Positions 50,409-60,336 are shown, counted from the first letter of the stretch. The stretch: 64,000 nucleotides of DNA from Acholeplasma sp. CAG:878 (GCA_000432255.1 HF989914.1:1-64000), one strand, 5' to 3'. Notes: a model not told the origin generated them from the letters alone. Made by a program: numbers and translations.

Positions 50409-52400
50409 CTAAATTAGGCTCTTTTGTTTTTCCTTAGTTCTATGTTCAACTCTTCGTTGATTTGCTAGAACAATAATTTTTTTAATTTCTTGTTGCCATT
50501 CTTCACTTTTATATTTTCTTTCGTTGATATAAAAATCATCAATCAGTTTTTGTAAAGTTAATGTAATATAACTGTCAATAGGACTAAACAAATCTAAAAA
50601 ATATGCTTGCCCACAACCATCATGACCTATATTTTCACTAGCGTAATAAGCTTTATTAGTATCTTCACATATAATCTGATAAATTACTTTAGCCGTATTT
50701 CTATCTAATTTTCCCATCAAACTGTTTAGAACATTCATATCTCTTACAAATGAATCTTCATCTTGATGAGCTTGAACACGATAAATGCATGGTAATCCTT
50801 TTTTAGTAAAATAAGTTCCAACTGCTCTTGATACTTTAGATAAATACATTTTTTCTAATGTTTTTCCAAAATCTTTATCATCTAAATCAAAATCATTTAA
50901 CAATGTATAATAACTAAATGTTACTTCTTTATTTGGTAATATAAAGTTATCATATGAATATATTTTATCTAAACTAACAATACTTCTATATATATCAAAA
51001 CTTGCTATTCTACCATTATTTGATAGTTCTATTTCATATGTTATAGCAGGTCTTTTAATCATTGGTTCAAATGATAAATAATTTGTTATAATATCCATTG
51101 GAAAAATCGGATTTTCGCCTGTAAACATCTTATTTCTAAAATAAGATTCTAATTCATCATATTTTACATAAGCACTTATATCAATAGTATGAACTTTAAT
51201 TACCACTCTTCCTTTTTCATTAATATTTGCTGAATAACATTTATTAATATAAGAATTATCTAGACTAGTTATAGCAAAAGTAGGAGAATCTTCAACTCTT
51301 TCATTTAAATCCATTTGCCTTCTATATAAATATCCAAATGAAGAATAATCAGGATTTATAAAGTCTTCAATGTTGTTTTCTTCTTGTTTACCTAAATTAT
51401 AAATACTTTTTAAAATTTCCGGATATTTTTTATAGTGCTTAATTGTTTCAACAAATTCTTCGATTTTAATTTGAATTAAAGCTTCATATTCTTTATTAAA
51501 ATAAGGATGATTGACAAATAAATTAAATATTTTTTCATAATATTCTTTAGGAATATATGTAGAAGTTTGATTTTTAAGCTCAATTAAGCAACTTTCAAAA
51601 TAATAATCTAATATTACAAAAATAATGTTTTGATTATTTATAGAGATATTTAAGATATCTGGCATTAATTCGATTAATCTTTTGATTTTATCATAATTAT
51701 TTAAAGTGTTTAAAAAGTATTTGATTATATCTATTCTATTATCGTAAAAAGTAATTTCTTCATATTTAAAATCTAATATAGAATAAATTTCTTTTAATTT
51801 ATTAACTAAAGCTTTTTTGTTTTGTTTTTTTAATTCTCTTCTTTTAATGATTGTTTGGTGTTTTAAACTGTTCAACAACGGTTCGATTTCTTCTTTTAAT
51901 TTACTATCAGAACTACTATAAATAACCATTAATCTAATAGCAACTTGCTTTAATAAATCTAGGTCAACTAAAGTATTTAATAAATATAAATATAGTGATG
52001 TTAATTCTGATATTTTAAATGTTTCAATTTCCGTAGTTTTAGCTTTTTCCAATAAATCAGAAGATAAAGTCACTTCTTTTTTTTCATCTTTATCTACTGC
52101 TTTTCTCTCATTAAAAGAATTTATCTTTTTAGCGTGGCTTAAATATTCTTGTAAAATTTGCTTTTGAAAATTACAAAACAAAACTGCTTCTTTTACATCT
52201 GGTTTTAATCTCAACTTTTGTTCTTCTTTATAATAATTATTTTTATTCTTTTTATATTCATTTATTGCTTTATTTAATTTTTCAATTTCTCTTTCAATTT
52301 CTTCTAAAAGTTGCCTTGAAACTTCTTTATCAAATGGTTTTAGAAAAGGATATTTTAAAACCAATTCTCTCATTTTATTAATACTAAAATTAAACTTCAT
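50409..52400 (-). CDS. Degenerate RNB-domain (RNase R/II-like) protein
   Basis: 663 residues from MKFNFSINKMRELVLKYPF (SD AGGTGAATT). Residues 1-340 are helical and coiled-coil rich, not the usual cold-shock domains. About residues 370-640 follow the RNB fold in order: VIKVHTIDISAYV (RNase R HIADVSHYV), IFPMDIITNYLSFEP, RIASFDIYRSIVS, GLPCIYRVQAHQD, then YASENIGHDGCGQAYFLDLFSPIDSY (SPIRRYPDL region). The catalytic segment, normally DxxDxDDA, reads TSLDNSYINKCYSA, and the conserved Arg pair is DS, so nuclease activity is probably lost. Last of the dnaB-dnaI transcript except for the small ORF. Confidence 0.6.
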   Translation of the reverse strand: MKFNFSINKMRELVLKYPFLKPFDKEVSRQLLEEIEREIEKLNKAINEYKKNKNNYYKEEQKLRLKPDVKEAVLFCNFQKQILQEYLSHAKKINSFNERKAVDKDEKKEVTLSSDLLEKAKTTEIETFKISELTSLYLYLLNTLVDLDLLKQVAIRLMVIYSSSDSKLKEEIEPLLNSLKHQTIIKRRELKKQNKKALVNKLKEIYSILDFKYEEITFYDNRIDIIKYFLNTLNNYDKIKRLIELMPDILNISINNQNIIFVILDYYFESCLIELKNQTSTYIPKEYYEKIFNLFVNHPYFNKEYEALIQIKIEEFVETIKHYKKYPEILKSIYNLGKQEENNIEDFINPDYSSFGYLYRRQMDLNERVEDSPTFAITSLDNSYINKCYSANINEKGRVVIKVHTIDISAYVKYDELESYFRNKMFTGENPIFPMDIITNYLSFEPMIKRPAITYEIELSNNGRIASFDIYRSIVSLDKIYSYDNFILPNKEVTFSYYTLLNDFDLDDKDFGKTLEKMYLSKVSRAVGTYFTKKGLPCIYRVQAHQDEDSFVRDMNVLNSLMGKLDRNTAKVIYQIICEDTNKAYYASENIGHDGCGQAYFLDLFSPIDSYITLTLQKLIDDFYINERKYKSEEWQQEIKKIIVLANQRRVEHRTKEKQKSLI

Positions 52401-52429
52401 ATAATTCACCTACTAACTTTAAGAACACA

Positions 52430-53326
52430 CTATTTACGCATGTTATCGCTATTCATTTCGATAACATCACATAATTGTTTAACCCTCTCAATTATTCTTT
52501 TTGCTTTCACAACTTCTTTTCCATTAAAACTTAAGTGTTGTTCTAAATCATCAATACTTAAATTAGAAGTAAAAAATGTTGGTAGTTTTTCATCCATTCT
52601 ATACTGTAAAATAGGACATAATATTTCATCTCTTGACCATGCACTGATTGCTTCAGCGCCAATATCATCGATTAATAAAATTGGTGTTTTTTTGACATTT
52701 AGTAATTTATCAGAAAAATCGCTATCAAATGAACTTTTTAATTCTTGTAAAAATTCAGAAAAGAAAACGATTGTACTTCTTACTTGTTTTTTTGCTAACT
52801 CATTTAACATGGCAGTTATTAAATATGATTTACCACATCCAAAATTACCATATAAATATAATCCTTTTGAAACATTTGGATAGTTATTTTTAAAATCATT
52901 TAACCATCTAATTGTATCTTTTCTTTTAAGATATTTTCCATCTATATTACTCCAAGATGCATTACTAGCACCTACTGGAGTGTTATAATATTTAACATAT
53001 TTTAAATGATTATTTTCTTTATTTTTATTATTTGTATAATGACATGCCTTATATCTAAAGACTAATGTATTATTAACAACTTTAGGTAAGTATGTATAAC
53101 CTCTTATTTTATTCAAACATTCCATTAATCCGCTACAATTTAAACAATTATTATATTCTATAGTACTTTCTTCTAAATTAGATGTATGCTTCATCATTTC
53201 TTCTTTAGGTAGATTAAATTTATTAACGAAATTTTTAAATTGTTCATTTTCTAAACTTTTTTCATATTCGTAAGAAAGTTCCGTTTTTTTATTATATCCA
53301 TTAGTAAGTTCGCTTGCTTTAATCAT
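52430..53326 (-). CDS. dnaI: Helicase loader DnaI
   Basis: AAA+ loader of the replicative helicase. 298 residues: N-terminal region with a Cys set (NNCLNCSGLMEC) as in DnaI zinc-binding domains, Walker A YGNFGCGKSYLITAML near 158, Walker B PILLIDDIGAEAISAW, sensor FFTSNLSIDDLEQHL and RIIERVKQLCDVIEM. It overlaps dnaB by 8 bp. Confidence 0.92.
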   Translation of the reverse strand: MIKASELTNGYNKKTELSYEYEKSLENEQFKNFVNKFNLPKEEMMKHTSNLEESTIEYNNCLNCSGLMECLNKIRGYTYLPKVVNNTLVFRYKACHYTNNKNKENNHLKYVKYYNTPVGASNASWSNIDGKYLKRKDTIRWLNDFKNNYPNVSKGLYLYGNFGCGKSYLITAMLNELAKKQVRSTIVFFSEFLQELKSSFDSDFSDKLLNVKKTPILLIDDIGAEAISAWSRDEILCPILQYRMDEKLPTFFTSNLSIDDLEQHLSFNGKEVVKAKRIIERVKQLCDVIEMNSDNMRK

Positions 53327-54563
53327 TAATACCTACTCCTAATTCTTTTTCAAAAGCTCTCAATTCTTCTTCACTCATCAAATCTGATTTTATTTCTTTA
53401 TCTAACCAATCGGGTAATTTTTTAGATTGTTGTTTTATTTTTTTCTTATTTTCACCTTTGGCAATATTAATAGCATCGGCTACCGTATTTATATTACATC
53501 TTATCCATTGTGAGGCTATTTTTTCAACATATGCTTTATTTAATTTATTATTATTTATTCTTAAAACATAATCTATTAAAACATTTACAACTCCTGGTTT
53601 TAGATTTAAATCGATTAACAAATATTCGATTAATTTTAAATCAGCTCTAGTTGGTTCACAACCACCATTTTTGCTCGTTAAAAATTCTTTTGGACTTGCT
53701 TCTTCTAATTCTTTTATATATAAATCTAATTTACTTCCTCCATTAGTATTACTACGCCAAGCATAAGGTTGTTCTCTATCAACAATCGCTGGAACATGAT
53801 TTTTATTTTCAAACTTATAGTAATTTCTACAATTTGTTTTTAATACATCAGTTTCAATTTTTTTATTACAACCTAGGGAATCTTCAATAATCGTAGTCAT
53901 CGTTTTGTTATCATAACCATAAACTAAAGCTAATTGATAAATTAACATTCTTGTGTTGCTATCAATGCTTTTATAATCAATCAACTCACTTGGAATATTT
54001 CCTAATACTTCTCTTAAGTCGATTGTTGGCTCAAAATCTAATCCTAAATGTTTTACTTTGACAATATTTTTATTATTAATTCTTTTAGTTTGTGTAAAAC
54101 TAAATACATCTCTAAATGTTTTACTTATATCTTTATATTCACTTAAATTGATATTTGGAATACTAAATTTATTAACAATGTTTTCATATGCTTTTTTACC
54201 TACATTGTTAAATAAAGATGTATCTAAAATTGGATTATTTATAAACTCATAAGCAGTAAGTGGTGAGTATAATTCATATATATATTCATTTAAATCACCT
54301 TTTTTTACATATGTTTTAAGTAAACCTAAGGCTTCTAATTTTTCTCTTGCTTTACATATATCTTCTAATTTTAATTGCATAGTATTTACTATATCATAAT
54401 GATTAATATTTTCATTACCAATAAATCCCCATAAAGTAACATATAAATTAAAAGCAATGCTTCCCATTATTGGTTGATATAAAAGGGATAACACTTCTCT
54501 ATTCTGATCATTTAAAAATGTATGATTGATTACTATAAAACTATCTAGTGGTAGTACATCCAT
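53319..54563 (-). CDS. dnaB: Replication initiation protein DnaB (DnaB/DnaD family)
   Basis: Gram-positive primosome protein acting with DnaD and DnaI at oriC and restart sites; not the helicase of the same name in E. coli. 414 residues: N-terminal winged-helix type region (VINHTFLNDQNREVLSLLYQ, PLTAYEFINNPIL) and a C-terminal DnaD-like domain (LKPGVVNVLIDYVLRINNNK, QWIRCNINTVADAINIAK). SD AAAGGGAGGGAAAA. Operon with dnaI. Confidence 0.85.
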   Translation of the reverse strand: MDVLPLDSFIVINHTFLNDQNREVLSLLYQPIMGSIAFNLYVTLWGFIGNENINHYDIVNTMQLKLEDICKAREKLEALGLLKTYVKKGDLNEYIYELYSPLTAYEFINNPILDTSLFNNVGKKAYENIVNKFSIPNINLSEYKDISKTFRDVFSFTQTKRINNKNIVKVKHLGLDFEPTIDLREVLGNIPSELIDYKSIDSNTRMLIYQLALVYGYDNKTMTTIIEDSLGCNKKIETDVLKTNCRNYYKFENKNHVPAIVDREQPYAWRSNTNGGSKLDLYIKELEEASPKEFLTSKNGGCEPTRADLKLIEYLLIDLNLKPGVVNVLIDYVLRINNNKLNKAYVEKIASQWIRCNINTVADAINIAKGENKKKIKQQSKKLPDWLDKEIKSDLMSEEELRAFEKELGVGIND

Positions 54564-54616
54564 GTTTTTCCCTCCCTTTCAATATAATAACATATTTTAG
54601 AAATAAAAAAAAGAAA

Positions 54617-54904
54617 TTAATCTAAAATATTTATAATTTCTTCTTTTAATTTTTCGTCTTTAACTAAATTTAATATTAATTTTTTTTTATTGTAAATTTT
54701 TAACTTTTCTTCATACATTAATAGTTTGTCAATAGTATCTTTTAATGACTTAAAAACAGCATTTCTACTTACATTATCATTTAAAGCGATTTCTTGTAAG
54801 GTTAGATTGTCAAAATAATATGCTTTAAAATATTCTTGTTGTTTTAAAGTTAAAAGATTATAATAACAATCAAAAAGATTTGTGTATAGTATTATATCTT
54901 CCAT
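54617..54904 (-). CDS. ylxM: YlxM-like helix-turn-helix protein
   Basis: 95 residues: LLTLKQQEYFKAYYFDNLTL, then QEIALNDNVSRNAVFKSLKD, a sigma-70 region 4-like helix-turn-helix. YlxM proteins are linked to the signal recognition particle pathway. Usually encoded between ftsY and ffh; here ftsY is two genes upstream and ffh is outside the window. Confidence 0.88.
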   Translation of the reverse strand: MEDIILYTNLFDCYYNLLTLKQQEYFKAYYFDNLTLQEIALNDNVSRNAVFKSLKDTIDKLLMYEEKLKIYNKKKLILNLVKDEKLKEEIINILD

Positions 54905-54905
54905 A

Positions 54906-55163
54906 CTATATAAATAAGCTAACTAATAGTAGTATTCCAAACAACATATAAACATATGTCATATATTTTCTTTTATATACTTTTTGATTATTAAATGCTA
55001 GTACAAACATCATAACACTAATTAAAACTTCACATATTATAAATAAATCTTTATTAAAAATAGATAAAATACCGAAACTAATTATAAAAATAATTAAAGC
55101 CATTTGAAATAATAGTGTTATTTGATAAAATTCTTTTAAATCGATTACTTTTCTAGTTTTCAT
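54906..55163 (-). CDS. Unknown membrane protein between ftsY and ylxM
   Basis: 85 residues from MKTRKVIDLKEFYQITLLFQ; hydrophobic segments at about 15-35, 40-58 and 65-83. Start at 55163, 5 nt after GGAGGTAAT; it overlaps the end of ftsY. Not recognised. Its insertion in the ftsY-ylxM cluster hints at a membrane-targeting role, but this is inference. Confidence 0.5.
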   Translation of the reverse strand: MKTRKVIDLKEFYQITLLFQMALIIFIISFGILSIFNKDLFIICEVLISVMMFVLAFNNQKVYKRKYMTYVYMLFGILLLVSLFI

Positions 55164-56124
55164 CATTACCTCCAAATAATCCATAGATATATTTTTCAAT
55201 ATCAAATACTTTTAAATCTTCTTCTTTTTCTCCTAAACCGATAAACTTAACTGGAATGCCGACTTTTTCTTTAATTGCAAGTACAATACCACCTTTAGCA
55301 GTTCCATCTAGTTTTGTTAATACAATTCCTGTTATATTTGTGATTTCTTTAAAACTTTTGGCTTGACTTATACCATTTTGACCACTAGTAGCGTCGATTA
55401 CTAACAAAACTTCATGAGGGGCGTTTGGAATAATTTTTCCAATTACTTTATTAATCTTTTCTAATTCATTCATTAAATTAACTTTATTTTGAAGTCTTCC
55501 AGCTGTATCGATTAAAACAACATCATAATTTTCATTTTTAGCTTTTTCTAATCCATCATATATAACACTAGCAGCATCTTTTGTATCTTTATAACAAACT
55601 TCACAATTCGTTTTAATACCCCATTCTTTTATTTGTTCTACTGCTCCTGCTCTAAATGTATCTCCAGCTACTAATAATACTTTTTTTCCTTCTTTTTTTA
55701 ATTTATAAGCAATTTTACCGATTGTAGTAGTTTTACCTACTCCATTAACACCAACAAATAGTATTACAGTTGGTCCTTCCTTACTATAATTTATCTTATT
55801 TACAATGATATCATTATTAACATAAATAACAAACATTTCATCAATTATAATATCCATTAAATCTTTGCTATCAACTATATTTTCTTTTTTTACTCTTCTT
55901 TTTAATTTATCAATTAAATCCATAACTGTCTCAACACCGATATCGGCTGTTATGAAAATTTCTTCTAGTTCGTCAAAGTATTCATCACTTACTTTTTTAT
56001 ATTTACCATTTAAAATTGATAATTTTGATTTAAATTCTTTGCTTGTTTTTTCTAAACCTGTTTTATAATCTTCTAACTCTTCTTTGTTGCTAAATAAATT
56101 TTTAAATTTTTTAAATATTTGCAT
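55153..56124 (-). CDS. ftsY: Signal recognition particle receptor FtsY
   Basis: 323 residues. Short N-terminal part without the long acidic A domain, a four-helix N domain, and the SRP-type GTPase G domain: GVNGVGKTTTIGKIA (G1), AGDTFRAGAVEQI (G2), DTAGR (G3), TKLDGTAKGG (G4) and GLGEKEEDLKVFD (G5). SD AGGTGATTAAG. Confidence 0.96.
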   Translation of the reverse strand: MQIFKKFKNLFSNKEELEDYKTGLEKTSKEFKSKLSILNGKYKKVSDEYFDELEEIFITADIGVETVMDLIDKLKRRVKKENIVDSKDLMDIIIDEMFVIYVNNDIIVNKINYSKEGPTVILFVGVNGVGKTTTIGKIAYKLKKEGKKVLLVAGDTFRAGAVEQIKEWGIKTNCEVCYKDTKDAASVIYDGLEKAKNENYDVVLIDTAGRLQNKVNLMNELEKINKVIGKIIPNAPHEVLLVIDATSGQNGISQAKSFKEITNITGIVLTKLDGTAKGGIVLAIKEKVGIPVKFIGLGEKEEDLKVFDIEKYIYGLFGGNDEN

Positions 56125-56142
56125 GCTTAATCACCTATATTT

Positions 56143-56148
56143 ATTATA
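56143..56148 (-). promoter_or_regulatory. ftsY -10 box
   Basis: TATAAT 18 nt before the ATG, with AGGTGAT between. Confidence 0.5.
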
Positions 56149-56164
56149 CTATTTTTAATCTTAC

Positions 56165-56192
56165 TTTACAATTATTTTTTTTGTGTTATAAT
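56165..56192 (+). promoter_or_regulatory. Promoter of the 273-residue gene
   Basis: TTTACA (56165-56170), 16-bp spacer, TATAAT (56187-56192); 20 nt to the ATG, with GAGGTGA between. Confidence 0.65.
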
Positions 56193-56212
56193 AAGAAACC
56201 GTGAGGTGACTT

Positions 56213-57034
56213 ATGTTTAAAAAATTATTAAAACTAACAAAAGATATTACTGAATTATATCAAAAATTAGGTTACTTAGAATGTCAAGGAAGAAAAAATA
56301 GTCAAGAATGGCATTTATCAAAAGCTGAACTTAAAGAAAAATTAGAAGAAGAAAAGAAATTTTACGAAAATCTTGAAGCAATCAGTACCGAAGAATTAGA
56401 TGAAATAAAATGTGATGATATTGTAATGGCAAGAATTAAAAGTAAACTTACAAAAGTTCAAATAAAGCAAATGGAAGATGAAATGTTAACAATTGCAGAA
56501 GAAAACGGCAATTTACCTTATATTAAATCAGTTCTTTTTAAAGTAGGTAAACTTAATAATTGCATTGATAATGATATTACTATGAATGCTTTAGTTTATT
56601 TAAACGAATACTTACCTTATATAGGTTCAAAGGATTTAGCGATTAGTTTTATGTATGAAAAATTTAGAATTGCTGCTGCTAGTATAGATGATTGTGAAAA
56701 TTTATTGTTTGACGCAAATTTTGAACTACCAAATACTGCTTATACAACATGTCAAACATGTGGTAGATTATTAGGTCTTGATGATAATACTATAAATGAA
56801 GCAATTGATTCTAATTGTTTAAACCTTTTAACTAGTTTACTTAATATAAATATAAAAGAAGATACATTTGAAGAAGTAAAACCATATTATATGTGTCAAA
56901 TTAAAGCAAGAGTTACTTTACTTAGTGATGAAGGACTAAATCAACTTTCCAATTTATTAGAAGAAAGTAATAATACTATAATAAGTTGTTTAATGGAAAA
57001 AACAATAAAAGAACTTAAAGGAAAAACTTACTAA
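56213..57034 (+). CDS. Unknown helical protein
   Basis: Not recognised. 273 residues, soluble and acidic. Residues 1-95 are coiled-coil-like (Glu/Lys-rich), residues 100-270 look like an all-helical repeat fold. A Cys pair sits in TTCQTCGRLLGL, with no second pair to complete a zinc site. Own promoter, SD GAGGTGA and terminator, so monocistronic, divergent from ftsY. Confidence 0.6.
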   Translation: MFKKLLKLTKDITELYQKLGYLECQGRKNSQEWHLSKAELKEKLEEEKKFYENLEAISTEELDEIKCDDIVMARIKSKLTKVQIKQMEDEMLTIAEENGNLPYIKSVLFKVGKLNNCIDNDITMNALVYLNEYLPYIGSKDLAISFMYEKFRIAAASIDDCENLLFDANFELPNTAYTTCQTCGRLLGLDDNTINEAIDSNCLNLLTSLLNINIKEDTFEEVKPYYMCQIKARVTLLSDEGLNQLSNLLEESNNTIISCLMEKTIKELKGKTY

Positions 57035-57056
57035 AACACCTTAGTGGTGTTTTTAC
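57033..57056 (+). terminator. Terminator of the 273-residue gene
   Basis: AAAACACC / GGTGTTTT stem with a 5-nt loop; the stop codon overlaps its foot. Confidence 0.85.
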
Positions 57057-57085
57057 TTTACAAATTTACAAAAACAATGTATAAT
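57057..57085 (+). promoter_or_regulatory. rnjA promoter
   Basis: TTTACA (57057-57062), 17-bp spacer, TATAAT (57080-57085); leader about 30 nt. The -35 is directly behind the preceding terminator. Confidence 0.65.
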
Positions 57086-57120
57086 TAATTAGTCGCAAAA
57101 CTTTTAAGAAAGGAGGATTC

Positions 57121-58764
57121 ATGGAAAATAAATTTACTAAAGTATTTGCTTTAGGTGGTTTGGGTGAAGTTGGAAAAAATATGTATTGCATTATGTATGA
57201 CAAAGAAATCATTATTACTGATGCAGGTATTACTTTTCCACAAGAGATTAAGGGTGTTGATTATATAATTCCAGATTTCACATTTTTAAAGAAAAATGAA
57301 AAATATATTAAAGCTCTATTTATAACCCATGGTCATGAGGATCATATAGGAGCGATACCTTTTCTTTTAAATATGGTAAACATTCCTCGTGTATATGCTC
57401 CAAACCAAGCAGTGGGTCTAATTAGAAAAAAATTAGAAGAAAGAAATATTCAATATAAAAATTTATTTGTTTATACTGAAAAAAATCATATTAAATTTAA
57501 AAATATTAGTGTTGAATTTTTTATGACAACTCACTCTATACCAGATTCACATGGTATTGTAGTTCATACTCCAGATGGTACTATTGTAACAACGGGTGAT
57601 TTTAAATTTGACTTAACACCAATTGGTCCAATGGCTAATTTACATAAAATGGCCGAAGTTGGAAAAAAAGGTGTTACTCTACTTTTAAGTGATAGTACTA
57701 ATGCTTTAAATAGTGGTTTTTCAGCTAGTGAGTCAAAAGTTGATGAAGCGTTAGCTGGTATTTTTAGAACTCATAGTGGACGTATTATAATTGCAACATT
57801 TGCTTCTAATATATACAGATTAAAACATATAGTTGATACTTGCCAAAGAAACGGTAGAAAAATCGCTGTATTTGGACGTAGCATGGATACTAATATTGAA
57901 ATATCTATTAAAGATGGTTATATTAAAAATAAAGGTATTTTTATAACACCTGAAGAAGCAAATCATTTACCAAATAATAAAGTATGCTTGTTATGTACTG
58001 GCTCTCAAGGTGAACCACTTGCTGCTTTATCAAGAATTGCTAATGGTAGTCATAGACAAATAAAATTACAAGCAGATGATGTAGTTGTATTTTCATCATC
58101 AGCTATTCCTGGTAATGCTATTAGTATATCAAGAACAATCAACAAATTATATTTAAAAGGTGTTAAAGTATATACCAATACACTATTAAGTGATATTCAT
58201 ACATCTGGTCATGGAAGTCAAGAAGAATTAAAGTTAATGTTGCGACTAATTAAACCAAAATATTTCATGCCATTTCACGGTGAATATCGTATGCTTAAAA
58301 AACATGCTGACCTTGCTACTTTATGTGGCGTACCTAAGGAAAACACATTTGTTTTAGGTAATGGCGAAGTTTTAACTATTAAAAAAGGTATTGTTAAAAA
58401 ACAAGGTACTGTTCCTGCTGGTGATATATATGTCGATGGTAATAAAATTGGTGATGTTGATAATCTAATTATGAAAGAAAGAAAAATAATGTCTAATGAT
58501 GGTATTGTTATTGTAATTATTAATACTAAAAATAATAAATTAATAACAAAACCAAGCATTGCTACTCGTGGTTTTGTAGTTGTCAATGATAATCAAGAAT
58601 TACTACATGAACTTGAAAATTATGTTGAAAAAGTTATAATAAATAGTAAAAACAATGATATCAAACCATTAGTTATTAATGAACTATCAGATTATATATT
58701 TACTAAAACTGGAAGAAAACCAATTATTATGCCTGTAATAATGGAAATTAAAAAAACACATTAA
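57121..58764 (+). CDS. rnjA: Ribonuclease J
   Basis: 5'-3' exo- and endoribonuclease central to mRNA decay in Gram-positives. 547 residues: GGLGEVGKNMY, metallo-beta-lactamase motif THGHEDHIGAIPF, TTHSIPDSHGIV, GDFKFDLTP, beta-CASP region (SDSTNALNSGFSASE, ASNIYRLKHI, SGHGSQEELKLML) and PFHGEYRMLKKHADLA. SD AAAGGAGGATTC. It converges on mutM with a 4-bp overlap. Confidence 0.96.
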   Translation: MENKFTKVFALGGLGEVGKNMYCIMYDKEIIITDAGITFPQEIKGVDYIIPDFTFLKKNEKYIKALFITHGHEDHIGAIPFLLNMVNIPRVYAPNQAVGLIRKKLEERNIQYKNLFVYTEKNHIKFKNISVEFFMTTHSIPDSHGIVVHTPDGTIVTTGDFKFDLTPIGPMANLHKMAEVGKKGVTLLLSDSTNALNSGFSASESKVDEALAGIFRTHSGRIIIATFASNIYRLKHIVDTCQRNGRKIAVFGRSMDTNIEISIKDGYIKNKGIFITPEEANHLPNNKVCLLCTGSQGEPLAALSRIANGSHRQIKLQADDVVVFSSSAIPGNAISISRTINKLYLKGVKVYTNTLLSDIHTSGHGSQEELKLMLRLIKPKYFMPFHGEYRMLKKHADLATLCGVPKENTFVLGNGEVLTIKKGIVKKQGTVPAGDIYVDGNKIGDVDNLIMKERKIMSNDGIVIVIINTKNNKLITKPSIATRGFVVVNDNQELLHELENYVEKVIINSKNNDIKPLVINELSDYIFTKTGRKPIIMPVIMEIKKTH

Positions 58765-58778
58765 TTGTGTTTTTTTTG
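58751..58778. terminator. Bidirectional terminator between rnjA and mutM
   Basis: AAAAAACACA / TGTGTTTTTT with a 5-nt loop holding both stop codons. Confidence 0.8.
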
Positions 58779-59579
58779 ACAACAAGGACAATAATAAGTT
58801 CCTCTTCCACCTACTCTTATTTTTAAAATATCAGAATTACAATTTGGACAATTCTTTTTTGTATGCACTAGTAATTCATTTTGAAATCTTCCATGAACTC
58901 CTTCACTTGATTCATAACTTTTTATAGTAGTACCACCTAATTCAATAGCTTTTTCTAATACAATTTTTGAATTATCTATAATTGCTTGTAATTCTTTTTC
59001 ATTTAATTCACATGCTTTAGTTAAAGGATTAATTTTACTTAAAAAAAGTACCTCATCAGCATATATATTACCTAATCCTGTAATTATTTGTTGATCTAAA
59101 ATAACTGTTTTAATTGGTGTTTTCTTATTTTTGTATTTTTCTTTTAAATATTTAACATTTAAATTATCATCAAATGGTTCATATCCCAATTCATTTAATG
59201 GTTTATTATTATAAACTTCATCTTTTTTATATAGATACATTTTTCCAAATTTTCTTGTATCTTGATATCTTAATTCTTCATCTTCAAATTTAAATACAAC
59301 ATGTTGGTGTTTAGATAAAGGTTCATTTGTTTTTATATAAAACTTTCCTTCCATTCTAAGATGACTTAATAAATAATAATCATTTAATTCAAACATTAAC
59401 CATTTTCCTCTTCTTTTAATATCGATTATTGTTTGTTCCTTTAAATTATTAATAAATTCTTCTACTTTGGGGTAAGCAATTATATTGTTATAATACACTT
59501 GTACATCAATTATCTTTTTATTTAAAATTTGTTTTTTTAGTGTTTCTTTTACTGTTTCTACTTCTGGTAATTCTGGCAT
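58761..59579 (-). CDS. mutM: Formamidopyrimidine-DNA glycosylase
   Basis: Removes oxidised purines. 272 residues: catalytic N-terminus MPELPEVETVKETL (Pro2, Glu3), LSHLRMEGKFYI, LDQQIITGLGNIYADEVLF (H2TH), the EGVHGRFQNELLVH region and a C-terminal zinc finger CPNC...CPCC. It starts 1 bp after the murI stop. Confidence 0.97.
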   Translation of the reverse strand: MPELPEVETVKETLKKQILNKKIIDVQVYYNNIIAYPKVEEFINNLKEQTIIDIKRRGKWLMFELNDYYLLSHLRMEGKFYIKTNEPLSKHQHVVFKFEDEELRYQDTRKFGKMYLYKKDEVYNNKPLNELGYEPFDDNLNVKYLKEKYKNKKTPIKTVILDQQIITGLGNIYADEVLFLSKINPLTKACELNEKELQAIIDNSKIVLEKAIELGGTTIKSYESSEGVHGRFQNELLVHTKKNCPNCNSDILKIRVGGRGTYYCPCCQKKHN

Positions 59580-59580
59580 A

Positions 59581-60303
59581 CTAATCCTCCAATACTACTT
59601 CTTCTAAATAATACTTTTCTTTAATTATTTTATCTATATTTGAAATTAATGTGTGATTTACTTTACTAAAATATAATCTTATTTGTTTTTCTTTGTTACC
59701 TAATTTTAATGTGTCAGCTAAAATTGTACCCATATTTATTAATGGTATTTTACTATCTAAATAATCATTCAATTCTTTTTCAATAATTGGATAATGTGTA
59801 CATCCTAGTATTAACACATCGACTTTATCTTTAAAAATATTCATATATTTTGGTATTATATCTGTTAGAGATTGTTCATTTTCAATATATGGTACAAAAT
59901 CATTACATGACCTAGCTATTATTTTTTTATTTATTCTTTTTTCAAATGTTTTACTCTTAATCGTCATATTTGTTCCTATTAGTCCTATAGTTTCATAATT
60001 AGAATTGTTTATATAATCAATAGTAGGACTTATAACATCATATATTTTAGTGTCTTTGGGTAATTTATCAAATACATTAGAACTTATAGTTCCACACGCA
60101 ACTATAATTAAATCAACATCTTTTTTGTTTAAAAAGTTAATTATTTTATTTGATAGTTTTAATAATTCTTCTTTTGATTTTGTTCCATAAGGTGCGTTTA
60201 TATTATCTCCAAAATAATAATATTTATTATTTGGGTATTTTTTTATTAATTCTGCTAAAACTGTTAATCCACCTATTCCTGAGTCAAAAATACCTATTTT
60301 CAT
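59581..60303 (-). CDS. murI: Glutamate racemase
   Basis: Makes D-glutamate for peptidoglycan. 240 residues: IGIFDSGIGGLTVLAELIKK, FGDNINAPYGTKSKEEL, first catalytic Cys in VACGTISSN and second in LGCTHYPIIE. SD AGGAGGTTTT; TATAAT with extended TG (60320-60325) is 16 nt upstream of the ATG. Operon with mutM. Confidence 0.95.
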   Translation of the reverse strand: MKIGIFDSGIGGLTVLAELIKKYPNNKYYYFGDNINAPYGTKSKEELLKLSNKIINFLNKKDVDLIIVACGTISSNVFDKLPKDTKIYDVISPTIDYINNSNYETIGLIGTNMTIKSKTFEKRINKKIIARSCNDFVPYIENEQSLTDIIPKYMNIFKDKVDVLILGCTHYPIIEKELNDYLDSKIPLINMGTILADTLKLGNKEKQIRLYFSKVNHTLISNIDKIIKEKYYLEEVVLED

Positions 60304-60319
60304 AAAAACCTCCTAATTA

Positions 60320-60325
60320 ATTATA
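60320..60325 (-). promoter_or_regulatory. murI -10 box
   Basis: TGATATAAT (extended -10), right after the pilin terminator. Confidence 0.55.
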
Positions 60326-60336
60326 TCACATTAAAG

